NCBI RefSeq assembly: GCF_003258365.1
Contig: NZ_QHKM01000001.1
Span: 744,001 to 808,000, forward strand
DNA: 64,000 bases
Reading direction: 5' to 3'
Source of the DNA: Hymenobacter edaphi
Lineage (GTDB): Bacteria; Bacteroidota; Bacteroidia; Cytophagales; Hymenobacteraceae
The notes under the pieces are model-generated. The model saw nothing but the letters and a program-made list of their open reading frames with translations, was not told the DNA's origin and searched no databases. Position numbers and translations under genes: made by a program. This document shows, one piece after another, positions 1 to 7,868 of this stretch; within the stretch, counting starts at the first letter, position 1, and every line of letters starts with the position of its first letter.

Positions 1-721
1 GCTGGGCAATCATCTTGCGCATGCGGTCCATTTCAATCAGCTCCTGCCCGCCCGAAACCGAGGGCGCGGGCTTGCTGGCCGGAGCCGCGGCAGGCTTGCT
101 GGCGGGAGCGGCCGGAGCGGCTGCCGGAGCCGCTTGCTGGGGCGCGGGGGCGGCCTGCGGAGCCGGAGCAGCCGCGGCCGGAGCCGGCTGCTGGCCGCGG
201 CCCGCTACGAAGTCGAGAATATCCTTCTTGGTGACGCGGCCGCCCTGGCCGGTGCCGGGCAGGCGCTCCAGGTCGCTCATCGAAATGCCTTCCTCGCGGG
301 CAATGTTGAGCACCAGCGGGGAGTAGAAGCGGCCGGGCTGGGCCTCGCCGAGCTGCGCGCCGCCGGCATTGGCCGCGGCAGCCGCGGCGTTGGGCACGAA
401 GGGCACGGCCTCGGCGGCCTGGGCTTCTTCGGCAGCGGCCGGAGCGGCAGCGGGCGTCTGGCCGTTGGAGGCCGCGGCAGCATCGGTTTCGACGATGGCA
501 ATGGGGGCGCCCACGGCTACTACCTGACCTTCCTCCACCAGAATCTGCTGCAGCACGCCGGCGTGAATGGCGGGTACCTCGGTGTCCACTTTGTCGGTGG
601 CCACTTCCAGCACCGATTCATCCTGCTCAATGGTGTCGCCCACCTGTTTGAGCCATTTCAGGACGGTGCCTTCCATGATACTTTCGCCCATTTTGGGCAT
701 CACCATTTCCACTCGTGCCAT
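1..721 (-). CDS. 2-oxoacid dehydrogenase complex E2 (dihydrolipoamide acyltransferase), N-terminal part
   Basis: Partial gene: the first 240 codons are present and the reading frame runs off the left edge. The N-terminus (MARVEMVMPKMGESI) is a lipoyl domain with the lipoylated lysine in the DKVDTEVPA motif at about residues 43-51. An Ala/Pro-rich hinge follows, then a peripheral-subunit-binding domain at about residues 130-172 (SPLVLNIAREEGIS ... GGRVTKKDIL), then a second Ala/Pro-rich linker that leads to the missing catalytic domain. E2 proteins of this family pass acyl groups from a thiamine-dependent E1 to CoA. The sequence present cannot separate the pyruvate, 2-oxoglutarate and branched-chain versions. 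The start is the ATG at 719-721, directly ahead of the lipoyl domain. Confidence 0.9.
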   Translation of the reverse strand, partial: MARVEMVMPKMGESIMEGTVLKWLKQVGDTIEQDESVLEVATDKVDTEVPAIHAGVLQQILVEEGQVVAVGAPIAIVETDAAAASNGQTPAAAPAAAEEAQAAEAVPFVPNAAAAAANAGGAQLGEAQPGRFYSPLVLNIAREEGISMSDLERLPGTGQGGRVTKKDILDFVAGRGQQPAPAAAAPAPQAAPAPQQAAPAAAPAAPASKPAAAPASKPAPSVSGGQELIEMDRMRKMIAQ

Positions 722-809
722 GCGGAGGTTGCTTTGAAGAATTCGGGGGTGGGAAAGGAAGCTTGGTCTGTTCGGGGTGAATATCGGCTGGGGAGGCCGA
801 AATCGGGGC

Positions 810-817
810 CAAAGGTA
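810..817 (-). promoter_or_regulatory. Bacteroidota -7 element (TACCTTTG) for the E2 gene
   Basis: The minus strand reads TACCTTTG, matching TAnnTTTG, about 90 bp upstream of the E2 start. No clear -33 TTTG is found at the expected spacing, so the call rests on the -7 motif and its position. Confidence 0.45.
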
Positions 818-881
818 GCGGATTTGCCAATTGCGGCGTAATCGGACCCGAACACTTGTTAGGCAAAGGCAAAAAAAACCG

Positions 882-982
882 GTAGCGCGGGCTTGGCTAC
901 GCCTTCCTGCGGTTCAGCCCGCGGCCGTCAGGAGCCAACCGACGATTTCATTCACGCGGACGCGAACCAAAGCCCGCGCTAC
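882..982. repeat. REP-like inverted repeat with GTAGCGCGGGCTT ends
   Basis: A perfect 13-bp inverted repeat (GTAGCGCGGGCTT at 882-894, its complement at 970-982) encloses a GC-rich spacer. The right end contains the TAG stop codon of cinA (979-981). Related GTAGCGCGGGC ends occur at 17268-17340 and 50847-50871. The element fills the gap between the E2 promoter and cinA. Confidence 0.6.
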
Positions 983-2238
983 TTTTGCTCCGGCAGATGG
1001 CGCCGCACCATATCCAGCGCCACGGTGCTGATGTAGCTGATATTCAGCTCCCGGCCGCGGTTGATGCTCACTTTGCGGGCCACCGTCCGGTGCTCATCGG
1101 CGTAGGCCAGCCAGAACGTGCCCACGGGCTTTTCGTCGGTGCCGCCGCCGGGCCCGGCAATGCCGCTGGTGGCCACCGCCACGTCGACGCCCAAGCTGCG
1201 GCGCAGGCCCTCGGCCATTTCGCGCACCGTCTGTTCGCTCACCGCCCCGAACTGCTCCAGCGTATCGGGGCTGACACCGAGCTGGTTGATTTTGACCTGA
1301 TTGGAATAGGCCACTACCGAGCCCAGGAAATAGGCCGAGGAGCCCGGCACGCTGGTCAGCCGCTGGGCCAGGGTGCCGCCGGTGCAGCTTTCGGCCGTGC
1401 CGATGGTCAGGCCGCGCTCCTGCAGCAGCCGGCCCAGGGCCGCTTCCAGCGGGACTTCACCCTCGGCGTAGAGGTAGGGGCCGAGGAGGGCGCGCACGGC
1501 CGGCAATTGGGCTTCCAGGCGGCCGCGCAGGTCGGGTTGGCCGTCGTCGGTGGCGGTCAGGCGCAGGCGCACGGCCCCGAACGACGGGAGGTAAGCCAGC
1601 TTCATGTTCGGGGGCAGCTGGTTTTCCCAGGCGGCAATCTGCTCGGCCAGAAACGACTCGCCCTGGCCCACCGTCTGCAGCACCGCGTGCTCAATGGGCG
1701 GTACCTGGAACTGCTCTTTTAGCTTGGGCAGCACGTGGGTGCTCATCAGGTGCTTCATCTCGAAGGGCACACCGGGCATCGAGACGAACACCACGCCATC
1801 CTGGCCGTCGAACCACATGCCGGGGGCAGTGCCCACGGTGTTGCGCAGCGGGGTGCAGGCCGTGGGCAGGTAGGCCTGCTGGCGGTTTACTTCCAGCATG
1901 GGCCGGTTGAAGCGGGCAAAAATGGCCTCCACGTCGCGCAGGCTGGGTTCGTAGAGGGCCAGCTCGGAGTTGAAGTACCGGGCCAGCACGTGCTTGGTCA
2001 AATCGTCCTTGGTCGGGCCGAGGCCGCCGGTCAGCAGCACCACCTGGGCGCGCCCGCGGGCCTCGTCGAGGGCACGCACGATTTCCGCGGCCTGGTCCGA
2101 CACGGAGCTGATCTGGCGGATGCGCAGGCCGATCTTGCCCAGCTCCTGGCCCATCCAGGCCGAATTGGTGTCGACGACCTGCCCGTAGAGCAGTTCGTCG
2201 CCGATGGTGATGATTTCGACGGCTGGGGTGTGGGGCAT
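979..2238 (-). CDS. cinA: CinA family protein (nicotinamide-nucleotide amidase / competence-damage protein)
   Basis: A 419-residue, full-length two-domain CinA. The N-terminal MoCF/COG1058 domain begins EIITIGDELLYGQVVDTNSA and contains LLTGGLGPTKDD. The C-terminal amidohydrolase domain contains TIGTAESCTGGTLAQRLT and ATSGIAGPGGGTDEKPVGT. Family members deamidate nicotinamide mononucleotide to the nicotinic acid form and hydrolyse ADP-ribose, recycling pyridine nucleotides in the cytoplasm. The open frame extends 47 codons further upstream, but the ATG at 2236-2238 (MPHTPAVEI) matches the usual family start. The TAG stop lies inside the end of a GTAGCGCGGGC repeat. The gene is divergent from the DUF4197 genes. 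Confidence 0.93.
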   Translation of the reverse strand: MPHTPAVEIITIGDELLYGQVVDTNSAWMGQELGKIGLRIRQISSVSDQAAEIVRALDEARGRAQVVLLTGGLGPTKDDLTKHVLARYFNSELALYEPSLRDVEAIFARFNRPMLEVNRQQAYLPTACTPLRNTVGTAPGMWFDGQDGVVFVSMPGVPFEMKHLMSTHVLPKLKEQFQVPPIEHAVLQTVGQGESFLAEQIAAWENQLPPNMKLAYLPSFGAVRLRLTATDDGQPDLRGRLEAQLPAVRALLGPYLYAEGEVPLEAALGRLLQERGLTIGTAESCTGGTLAQRLTSVPGSSAYFLGSVVAYSNQVKINQLGVSPDTLEQFGAVSEQTVREMAEGLRRSLGVDVAVATSGIAGPGGGTDEKPVGTFWLAYADEHRTVARKVSINRGRELNISYISTVALDMVRRHLPEQK

Positions 2239-2369
2239 AAAGAAAGTGGGAGGGAAGCAAATTCGGCGCAATTTGCGCACGGCGTTTGTAAGACCGCGCC
2301 GCGCGGCTTTGGTTTGCCGATTCCCAGCCTTTCCCGCCGCATTCACCCGCCTTTTCTCCACTTTTCCGC

Positions 2370-3239
2370 ATGAACGCACCCCGTCTTTCCACCTTCCTGC
2401 TGGCCCTGGGCCTGCTGACCGCCGCTTCGACTGCCGCCGAGGCCCAGACCACCAAGAATACCACGACCACCACGGCCAAGAAGACCACGACGACGGCCAA
2501 GAAAACCACGCCCGCCAAAAAGACCACGACCACCAAGCCGGCCACCAAAACCACCACGACCAAGGCCGCCACCACGACCACCAAAACCACCCCGGCCGCG
2601 CCGGCAGTGGCCACGCCGCCCCCGCTGACGGCCGACGAAGCCACCGCCGCCGTGAAGGAGGCGTTGAACCTGAGCATCACCCGCGCCCTGGAAGCCGGGG
2701 CCGCGGCCGACGGTTTCAACGCCAACTCCGACATCCGCATTCCGTTTCCGCCCGAGGCCGAGCTGGTCAACACCACCCTGCGCAGCCTGCGCATGGGCAC
2801 GGTTATCGACAAGTTCGAGGTGCAGATGAACCGCGCGGCCGAAGCCGTAGCCGCCAATCCGCAGGCCCAGACCATCCTGGCCGGCGCCGCCCAGCGCTAC
2901 TCCGTGGCCGACGGGCTGGGCCTGGTCAATACCCGCGAGAGCCGCCAGATTGCCACGCAGTTCAAGACCCAGCAGCTGGCCCAGGTGCAGCAGGAGCTGC
3001 GCCCCCTGGTGGACGCCGCCCTGGAGCAGACCGGCGCCAAGCAGGCCTACGGCGAGCTGATGCTGCGCTACAAGAAAGTGCCGCTGATGACGCCCATCAC
3101 CACCAACCTCACCGACTACACCACCGGCAAGGTAGCCGAAGGCCTGTTCACGCTCGTGGCCGATGAGGAAAGCCGCATCCGCCTGAGCTCCTCGGCCCGC
3201 AGCACCGACACGCTCAAGCGGGCTTTCGGCCAGCAGTAG
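2370..3239 (+). CDS. DUF4197 secreted protein with Lys/Thr-rich linker
   Basis: A 289-residue protein with a signal peptide (cleavage expected near AEAQ, residue 26). A low-complexity stretch at about residues 27-80 is built almost only of Thr, Lys and Ala (repeats of TTTTAKK type). A DUF4197 domain follows from about residue 85, with IRIPFPPEAELVNTTLR, then the family C-terminal region (LTDYTTGKVAEGLFTLVADEE). DUF4197 proteins are periplasmic or envelope proteins of unknown function. The cationic linker is absent from the paralogue that follows and may bind nucleic acid, LPS or peptidoglycan, which is inference. It heads a two-gene tandem with an 87-bp spacer. Confidence 0.85.
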   Translation: MNAPRLSTFLLALGLLTAASTAAEAQTTKNTTTTTAKKTTTTAKKTTPAKKTTTTKPATKTTTTKAATTTTKTTPAAPAVATPPPLTADEATAAVKEALNLSITRALEAGAAADGFNANSDIRIPFPPEAELVNTTLRSLRMGTVIDKFEVQMNRAAEAVAANPQAQTILAGAAQRYSVADGLGLVNTRESRQIATQFKTQQLAQVQQELRPLVDAALEQTGAKQAYGELMLRYKKVPLMTPITTNLTDYTTGKVAEGLFTLVADEESRIRLSSSARSTDTLKRAFGQQ

Positions 3240-3326
3240 GCGAGAGAACCGCGCCGTTGGTCGATTTTTTGGTCCGGTTTCTGCCTTCGGCCGAACCGAA
3301 ACCGTGTTTTGGGTTTTACTACTGCT

Positions 3327-4076
3327 ATGAAGAACTTTCGCTCCGTTGCCCTGCTCACCGCCGCCCTGGCCCTGGCCGCCGTTTCGGCCCAGGCCCAGAT
3401 CAAGCTGCCCGGCCTGGGCACCATCAAGCTGCCCTCGACCACCAAAACCACCACCGGCGGCTCGGTGACGCAGCAGGAAGCCGCCATGGGCCTGAAAGAA
3501 GCCCTGACCCAGGGCATCAGCAAGGGCGCCGACCAGGCCTCCAAGCAGGACGGCTTCTACCTCAACAGCCTGATCCGCATTCCCTTCCCGCCCGATGCGC
3601 AGCGCGTGGCCACCACCCTGCGCACCATCGGCCTGGGCTCGGAGGTCGACAAGTTTGAGCTGGCGTTGAACCGCGGTGCCGAGCAGGCCGCCATCAAGGC
3701 CAAGCCCATCTTCATTTCGGCCATCAAGAGTCTGAGCTTCTCCGACGTGTGGAACATCCTCACCGGGCAGAAGGACGCGGCCACGCAGTACCTGAAGCGC
3801 ACCACCACCACGCAGCTGGTGTCGGCGTTTTCGCCCATCATGCAGCAGGCCCTCGATCAGACCAGCGCCACCAAGTACTACACCGGCCTGGTGACGCGCT
3901 ACAACCAGATTCCGCTGGTGAAAAAGGCCAACCCCAACCTGAACGAGTACGCCACCGGCAAGGCCGTCGACGGCTTGTTCACGCTCATTGCGCAGGAGGA
4001 AGCCAACATCCGCGAAAATCCGGTGGCCCGCACAACGGAGCTGCTCAAGAAGGTATTCGGCAGCAAGAAAAGCTGA
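3327..4076 (+). CDS. DUF4197 secreted protein
   Basis: A 249-residue paralogue of the preceding gene with the same layout but no Lys/Thr-rich linker. It has a signal peptide (cleavage near AQAQ, residue 23), then the DUF4197 domain with IRIPFPPDAQRVATTLRTIG and NEYATGKAVDGLFTLIAQEE. The ATG at 3327 was chosen because MKNFRSVALL starts a normal signal peptide; the frame is open slightly further upstream, but only with a TTG. It is likely co-transcribed with the upstream copy and ends at a strong hairpin (4115-4150). Function unknown. Confidence 0.87.
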   Translation: MKNFRSVALLTAALALAAVSAQAQIKLPGLGTIKLPSTTKTTTGGSVTQQEAAMGLKEALTQGISKGADQASKQDGFYLNSLIRIPFPPDAQRVATTLRTIGLGSEVDKFELALNRGAEQAAIKAKPIFISAIKSLSFSDVWNILTGQKDAATQYLKRTTTTQLVSAFSPIMQQALDQTSATKYYTGLVTRYNQIPLVKKANPNLNEYATGKAVDGLFTLIAQEEANIRENPVARTTELLKKVFGSKKS

Positions 4077-4078
4077 AT

Positions 4079-4205
4079 GTAGTGCCTATTGCCTGGTGCT
4101 TGGATCTGGCAACGAAAAAGGCCCGCTGGAATAGTCCAGCGGGCCTTTTTGCTTTCAGAAGCTGCCTGGGGGCTAGGCGCTATGCACTCAGCACCGAGCA
4201 CTAAA
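4079..4205. repeat. Inverted arms of degenerate 7-bp units flanking a terminator
   Basis: The left arm (4079-4110) reads as heptads of the type TAGTGCC-TATTGCC-TGGTGCT. The right arm (4172-4205), on the opposite strand, reads TAGTGCT-CGGTGCT-GAGTGCA-TAGCGCC. The terminator hairpin sits between them. The architecture is shared with 6221-6348, 7752-7853, 61021-61117 and 62473-62538, with different unit sequences. Confidence 0.55.
4115..4150. terminator. Bidirectional intrinsic terminator
   Basis: Perfect 16-bp stem (4115-4130 with 4135-4150), 4-nt loop ATAG, with A-run and T-run at the two ends. It separates the convergent second DUF4197 gene and the acidic-protein gene. Confidence 0.9.
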
Positions 4206-4207
4206 TC

Positions 4208-4585
4208 CTAGAAGTCGTCATCGTCGTCGCGGCCACCGCGGCGGCTGCGGCGCTGGGCTTCGTAGCTGTCCTCGTCGTCGAGGCCCAGGTCGTCGTCATC
4301 GTCGTCCAGGGTGCCGTAGCGGTTGGAGCCTTCCGGGTCTTCCTGGGCTTCGGCGGCCGAGAATTCGTCTTCGGTCAGGTTGGCCAAATCCAGCGCCTCG
4401 TCGTGCGAGGAGCCGGTGTCGCGCCACATCAGGTAATCGGCGTACTTGGCGCCCAGGGAGTCTTCCGCGGAAGCACCCTTGCGGCCGCCGCTGCGAGCCG
4501 ACTTGGCGCCGGCCGGGGGAGTATCCAGCTCGTCATCGTCACCGAGCAGGTCGTCGTCGTCGTCGAAGTCGTCGTAGCTTCTCAT
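4208..4585 (-). CDS. Small highly acidic protein of unknown function
   Basis: A 125-residue protein bounded by two aspartate-rich ends (DDFDDDDDLLGDDDE near the start, GGRDDDDDF at the C-terminus). The middle (KYADYLMWRDTGSSHDEALDLANLTEDEFSAAEAQ, about residues 47-80, read as two adjoining segments) looks helical. There is no signal peptide or membrane segment, so a cytoplasmic location is likely. It has its own promoter motif and a terminator beyond its stop. I do not recognise a named family. Possible roles include a nucleic-acid mimic or an assembly factor, but nothing in the sequence decides this. Confidence 0.7.
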   Translation of the reverse strand: MRSYDDFDDDDDLLGDDDELDTPPAGAKSARSGGRKGASAEDSLGAKYADYLMWRDTGSSHDEALDLANLTEDEFSAAEAQEDPEGSNRYGTLDDDDDDLGLDDEDSYEAQRRSRRGGRDDDDDF

Positions 4586-4618
4586 GTGAGGGGGTAAGGT
4601 AAGAAGTTAAAGCAGTGG

Positions 4619-4645
4619 CAAAAGTAGGCGCTGGAACCGAATCAA
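4619..4645 (-). promoter_or_regulatory. Promoter of the acidic-protein gene
   Basis: The minus strand shows a -7 element TACTTTTG (4619-4626) and a TTG at 4643-4645, 16 bp upstream, slightly short of the usual 18-20 bp. The start codon is 33 bp downstream of the -7 element. Confidence 0.5.
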
Positions 4646-4802
4646 GGCCGAATTAAGCCCGCAAACGCAGGCAGTAGGAACGGGGTTACAAGGATTTTTA
4701 AGCCAAAATCATGGAATGATTTTTGGGCCGCGGCCGTGCTCAATTGCCCAGATTGAGCAGTCGAATCTTCTCGAATTTAAGCAGAAACCGGCCATGCTCC
4801 GC

Positions 4803-5429
4803 CTAGCGGCGCGGGGCAAAATCCGTCACCGTCAGGCGCTCCTGGCAGAAGGCGTATTCCTCCTCCACGTTGCTCGACACCAGCACCAGCCGGCCCGCCA
4901 CGGTGGCCGCCACGTGCTCGTGGTACCAGGCCACGCCGGCGCGGTCGAGGTTGGTGGTGGGCTCGTCGAGCAGCAGCAGCGGCGCCTCGGCGTACAGGGC
5001 CAGCCCAAGCTTGACGCGCTGCTTCATGCCCGAGGAAAAGTCGCGCAGCAGCTTGTGGCGCGCGTGCGGTAGCTGCAGCCGCTCGATGAACTGCGCCGCC
5101 GACAGCCCGGCCCGCAGCGGGCGGAAACGCGCGTGGAACTGCACCAGCTCGGCCAGGCTCAGCTCCTCAATCAGCTCCAGCGCGGGCGCGCACAGGGCCA
5201 GGTGCCGGGCCACGTCGTCGGGCCGCACGGCCTGGCCCCCAAGGGCGTAGTGCAGCTCCCCGGCCGAAGGCAGGGTGTAGGCCGCCAGCGTCTGCAGCAG
5301 GGTGCTTTTGCCCGAGCCGTTCGGGCCCAGCAGGGCCACGGCCGTGCCGGGACGGAACGTGCGGGTCAGGTCCCGGAAAATCCAGTCGCGGCCGAAGCGT
5401 TTGCCCAGCCCCCGGGCCTCAATCTGCAC
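4803..5429 (-). CDS. ABC transporter ATP-binding protein
   Basis: A 208-residue stand-alone nucleotide-binding domain with Walker A LLGPNGSGKST (residues 33-43), signature FSSGMKQR (about 130), Walker B LLLLDEPTTNLD (about 150-161), and a switch region in which VSSNVEEE replaces the usual His-containing motif. No permease gene is adjacent, so the partner is encoded elsewhere. The start codon overlaps the lpxA 3' end by 11 bp (5419-5429), indicating translational coupling as the last gene of the lpx cluster. That position suggests, but does not prove, a role in envelope lipid handling. Confidence 0.88.
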   Translation of the reverse strand: MQIEARGLGKRFGRDWIFRDLTRTFRPGTAVALLGPNGSGKSTLLQTLAAYTLPSAGELHYALGGQAVRPDDVARHLALCAPALELIEELSLAELVQFHARFRPLRAGLSAAQFIERLQLPHARHKLLRDFSSGMKQRVKLGLALYAEAPLLLLDEPTTNLDRAGVAWYHEHVAATVAGRLVLVSSNVEEEYAFCQERLTVTDFAPRR

Positions 5430-6216
5430 CGTTGCCGTTGCGCGAATAGCCCTTCACGATGCCGCGCGAGGAGTTGCGCACGAAGTTGACCACCTCGTCG
5501 CGCTCGGGGGAGGGCGGCAGTTCCAGCTCGATCTTGTCGAGGGCGTCGCTGGTGTTCAGCCCGCTCATGAACAGCAGGCGGAAGCACTGCTGAATCTGCA
5601 GGATGGCCGACTCGGAGAAGCCGCGGCGGCGCAGGCCCACCGAGTTGACGCCGGCGTAGGTCAGCGGCTCGCGGCCCACTTTGATGAAGGGCGGCACGTC
5701 CTTGCGCACCAGCGAGCCGCCGCCCACGAAGGCGTGCTGCCCGATGTTGACGAACTGGTGCACGGCCGAGGTGCCCCCCAGAATGGCCCAGTCGCCGATG
5801 ACCACGTGGCCGGCCAGCTGGGTGGTGTTCGACAGGATGCAGTTGTCGCCCACCACGCAGTCGTGGGCAATGTGCACGTAGGCCTGCAGCAGGCAGTTGG
5901 CGCCCACCACGGTCTTCATGCGGTCCACGGTGCCGCGGTTAATCGTCACGCACTCCCGAATGACGGTGTTGTCGCCGATGTGGGCGGTGGTTTTTTCCCC
6001 CGCGAACTTGAGGTCCTGCGGAATGGCGCTGATAACGGCGCCGGGGAAAATCTTGACGTTTTTGCCGATTCGGGCCCCCGCCATGATGGTGACGTTGGGT
6101 CCAATCCAGGTGCCTTCCCCGATTTCGACATCGTGCGCAATGGTGCTGAAGGGCTCCACCACCACGTTCTGGGCAATGCGGGCTTCGGGGTGAATGTAGG
6201 CGAGGGGCTGGGTCAT
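5419..6216 (-). CDS. lpxA: UDP-N-acetylglucosamine O-acyltransferase LpxA
   Basis: A 265-residue cytoplasmic acyltransferase carrying out the first step of lipid A synthesis, transfer of a 3-hydroxyacyl chain from ACP to UDP-GlcNAc. The N-terminal two thirds are hexapeptide repeats of a left-handed beta helix. The catalytic histidine is H118 in HIAHDCVVGDNC, the family position. The helical C-terminal region includes AGVNSVGLRRRGFS. Length is normal. It lies downstream of lpxD and lpxC-fabZ, with a 137-bp AT-rich repeat spacer between lpxC-fabZ and its start, and overlaps the following ABC ATPase gene. Confidence 0.97.
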   Translation of the reverse strand: MTQPLAYIHPEARIAQNVVVEPFSTIAHDVEIGEGTWIGPNVTIMAGARIGKNVKIFPGAVISAIPQDLKFAGEKTTAHIGDNTVIRECVTINRGTVDRMKTVVGANCLLQAYVHIAHDCVVGDNCILSNTTQLAGHVVIGDWAILGGTSAVHQFVNIGQHAFVGGGSLVRKDVPPFIKVGREPLTYAGVNSVGLRRRGFSESAILQIQQCFRLLFMSGLNTSDALDKIELELPPSPERDEVVNFVRNSSRGIVKGYSRNGNGAD

Positions 6217-6220
6217 TGGG

Positions 6221-6348
6221 TTGAATTAATAATTAAGAATTAATAATTAAGAATTGCGGCAAACGGCGCCAGCTGGCATATTTGCAGCTAATTGACAGTC
6301 AGGGAGAAACCGCCAATTATTCATTCTTGATTATTAATTATTAATTCA
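6221..6348. repeat. AT-rich inverted arms of short tandem units between lpxC-fabZ and lpxA
   Basis: The left arm (6221-6256) is built of AATTAAT / AATTAAG-type units. The right arm (6313-6348) is its approximate reverse complement; the outer 16 bp match exactly. The AT-rich arms contrast sharply with the GC-rich coding flanks. They could form a long hairpin within the lpx transcript or hold a promoter. Same architecture as 7752-7853. Confidence 0.65.
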
Positions 6349-6353
6349 AAAAC

Positions 6354-7748
6354 TTAGGCGTCTTTCCGGACGATGCTGGCCGACATTTCGGCCTCCATCA
6401 CCACTTTACCGTTCACGAAGGCCTGCCCGCGCATCTTGGCTATGCCGCGCTTGATGGGCGACACCAGCTGGCACTTGAAGATGATGGTGTCGCCGGGCTT
6501 CACCATGCGGCGGAAGCGGCAGTTCTCGATGCCGAGGAAGTAGGTCCAGTAGTTTTCCGGGTCGGGCACGGTGTGCAGCACCAGGATGCCGCCGGTCTGG
6601 GCCATGGCCTCGATCTGCAGCACGCCGGGCATCACCGGGTTGCCGGGAAAGTGGCCGGGGAAGAACGGCTCGTTCATCGTCACGTTCTTCACGCCCGTCA
6701 CCGTGGTGGCGTCGAGGTGAATGATCTTGTCGATGAGCAGGAAGGGGTAGCGGTGGGGCAGCGTCGCGGCTATCTGGTTGATGTCCAGCACCGGCGGCCG
6801 CGAAGGGTCGTAGTGCGGCACCGGGGAGGAGTCCACCTCCAGCATCTTCTTCTTGATCTTCTTGGCGAAGGCCACGTTGGCCGCGTGGCCGGGGCGGGCC
6901 GCCAGGATCTGGCCTTTCAGCGGGCGGCCCACCAGGGCCAGGTCGCCCACCACGTCGAGCAGCTTGTGGCGGGCCGGCTCGTTTTTGTGGCGCAAATCCA
7001 CGTTGTTGAGGATGCCTTCCTTCTTGACGGCCACCTTGGGCTTGCCCAGCATGGTGGCCAGCTCGCCCAGCTCCTCCTCGCTCACCACGCGGTCGACCAC
7101 CACAATGGCGTTCGACAGGTCGCCGCCCTTGATCAGGTTCGACTTGTAGAGCGCCTCCAGCTCGTGCAGAAAGCAGAAGGTGCGCGAGGCGGCAATATCG
7201 TCGGCAAACTGCGTGATGTTCGTGAGCGAGGCGTGCTGCGAGCCGAGCACCGGGGAGTTGTAGTCCACCATCACCGTCACGCGGTAGTCGTTGAGCGGCA
7301 GGGCGGCCAGCTCCACGCCGCGCGAGTGGTCGACGAAGCGGATTTCGTTCGGGATTTCGAAGTAGTTGCGCAGCGCGTTCTGCTCCTCCAGGCCCACCGT
7401 CTGCAGCGCCTCGATGAAGGGCAGCGACGAGCCGTCCATGATGGGCGGCTCGGGGCCGTCGAGCTGGATCAGCACGTTGTCGATCTGCAGGCCCACCAGG
7501 GCGGCCAGCGTGTGCTCCACGGTGTTGACGCGGGCGCCGTTCTGCTCAATCGTAGTGCCCCGCGAGAGGTCCACCACGTTGTCCACGTCGGCGTCGACGG
7601 TGGGCTGACCGTCCAGGTCGATGCGCTGGAACTTGAAGCCGTGGCCCACCGGAGCCGGGCAGAAGGTCATGGTGGCCTGAACGCCCGTGTGCAAGCCCAC
7701 GCCGCTCACGGTGACCGGGGCCTTAATCGTATGCTGTTTGTCGAACAT
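6354..7748 (-). CDS. lpxC-fabZ: Bifunctional UDP-3-O-acyl-N-acetylglucosamine deacetylase / 3-hydroxyacyl-ACP dehydratase
   Basis: A 464-residue natural fusion typical of Bacteroidota. Residues 1 to about 310 are LpxC, the zinc deacetylase of the committed lipid A step, with zinc-ligand motif EHTLAAL (H79) and [13 protein letters not shown] carrying the second histidine/aspartate motif. Residues about 318-464 are FabZ, with [12 protein letters not shown] and the active-site region [19 protein letters not shown]. FabZ dehydrates 3-hydroxyacyl-ACP, so the fusion places competing users of the 3-hydroxyacyl-ACP pool in one chain. The start is the ATG at 7746-7748 (MFDKQHTIK); the 30 codons open upstream lie in repeat sequence. 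Middle gene of the lpx cluster. Confidence 0.97.
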   Translation of the reverse strand: MFDKQHTIKAPVTVSGVGLHTGVQATMTFCPAPVGHGFKFQRIDLDGQPTVDADVDNVVDLSRGTTIEQNGARVNTVEHTLAALVGLQIDNVLIQLDGPEPPIMDGSSLPFIEALQTVGLEEQNALRNYFEIPNEIRFVDHSRGVELAALPLNDYRVTVMVDYNSPVLGSQHASLTNITQFADDIAASRTFCFLHELEALYKSNLIKGGDLSNAIVVVDRVVSEEELGELATMLGKPKVAVKKEGILNNVDLRHKNEPARHKLLDVVGDLALVGRPLKGQILAARPGHAANVAFAKKIKKKMLEVDSSPVPHYDPSRPPVLDINQIAATLPHRYPFLLIDKIIHLDATTVTGVKNVTMNEPFFPGHFPGNPVMPGVLQIEAMAQTGGILVLHTVPDPENYWTYFLGIENCRFRRMVKPGDTIIFKCQLVSPIKRGIAKMRGQAFVNGKVVMEAEMSASIVRKDA

Positions 7749-7751
7749 GAT

Positions 7752-7853
7752 GTCAGTAGGGAGTTGCCAGTTGTTAGTTGCCAGTTGCCAGTTCGTGACA
7801 TCAAGGGCCGCTAAGCCCCGACAACTGACAACCCCCAACTGATAACTGCCAAC
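7752..7853. repeat. Inverted arms of 7-bp tandem units between lpxD and lpxC-fabZ
   Basis: The left arm holds heptads GTTGCCA-GTTGTTA-GTTGCCA-GTTGCCA (about 7763-7793). The right arm (7819-7853), read on the other strand, holds GTTGGCA-GTTATCA-GTTGGGG-GTTGTCA. The arms are separated by about 25 bp and fill almost the whole 120-bp gap. Confidence 0.65.
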
Positions 7854-7868
7854 AATCGGCCCGCAAAG

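Noticed and set aside
4702-4726. AT-rich imperfect inverted repeat as terminator of the ABC ATPase gene
   Set aside because: The stem is AT-rich with a bulge and the following T-run is weak; not convincing enough to list as a terminator.
6573-7814. 413-codon open frame antisense to lpxC-fabZ
   Set aside because: His/Val/Gln/Arg-rich shadow translation; the opposite strand encodes both enzymes with intact active sites.
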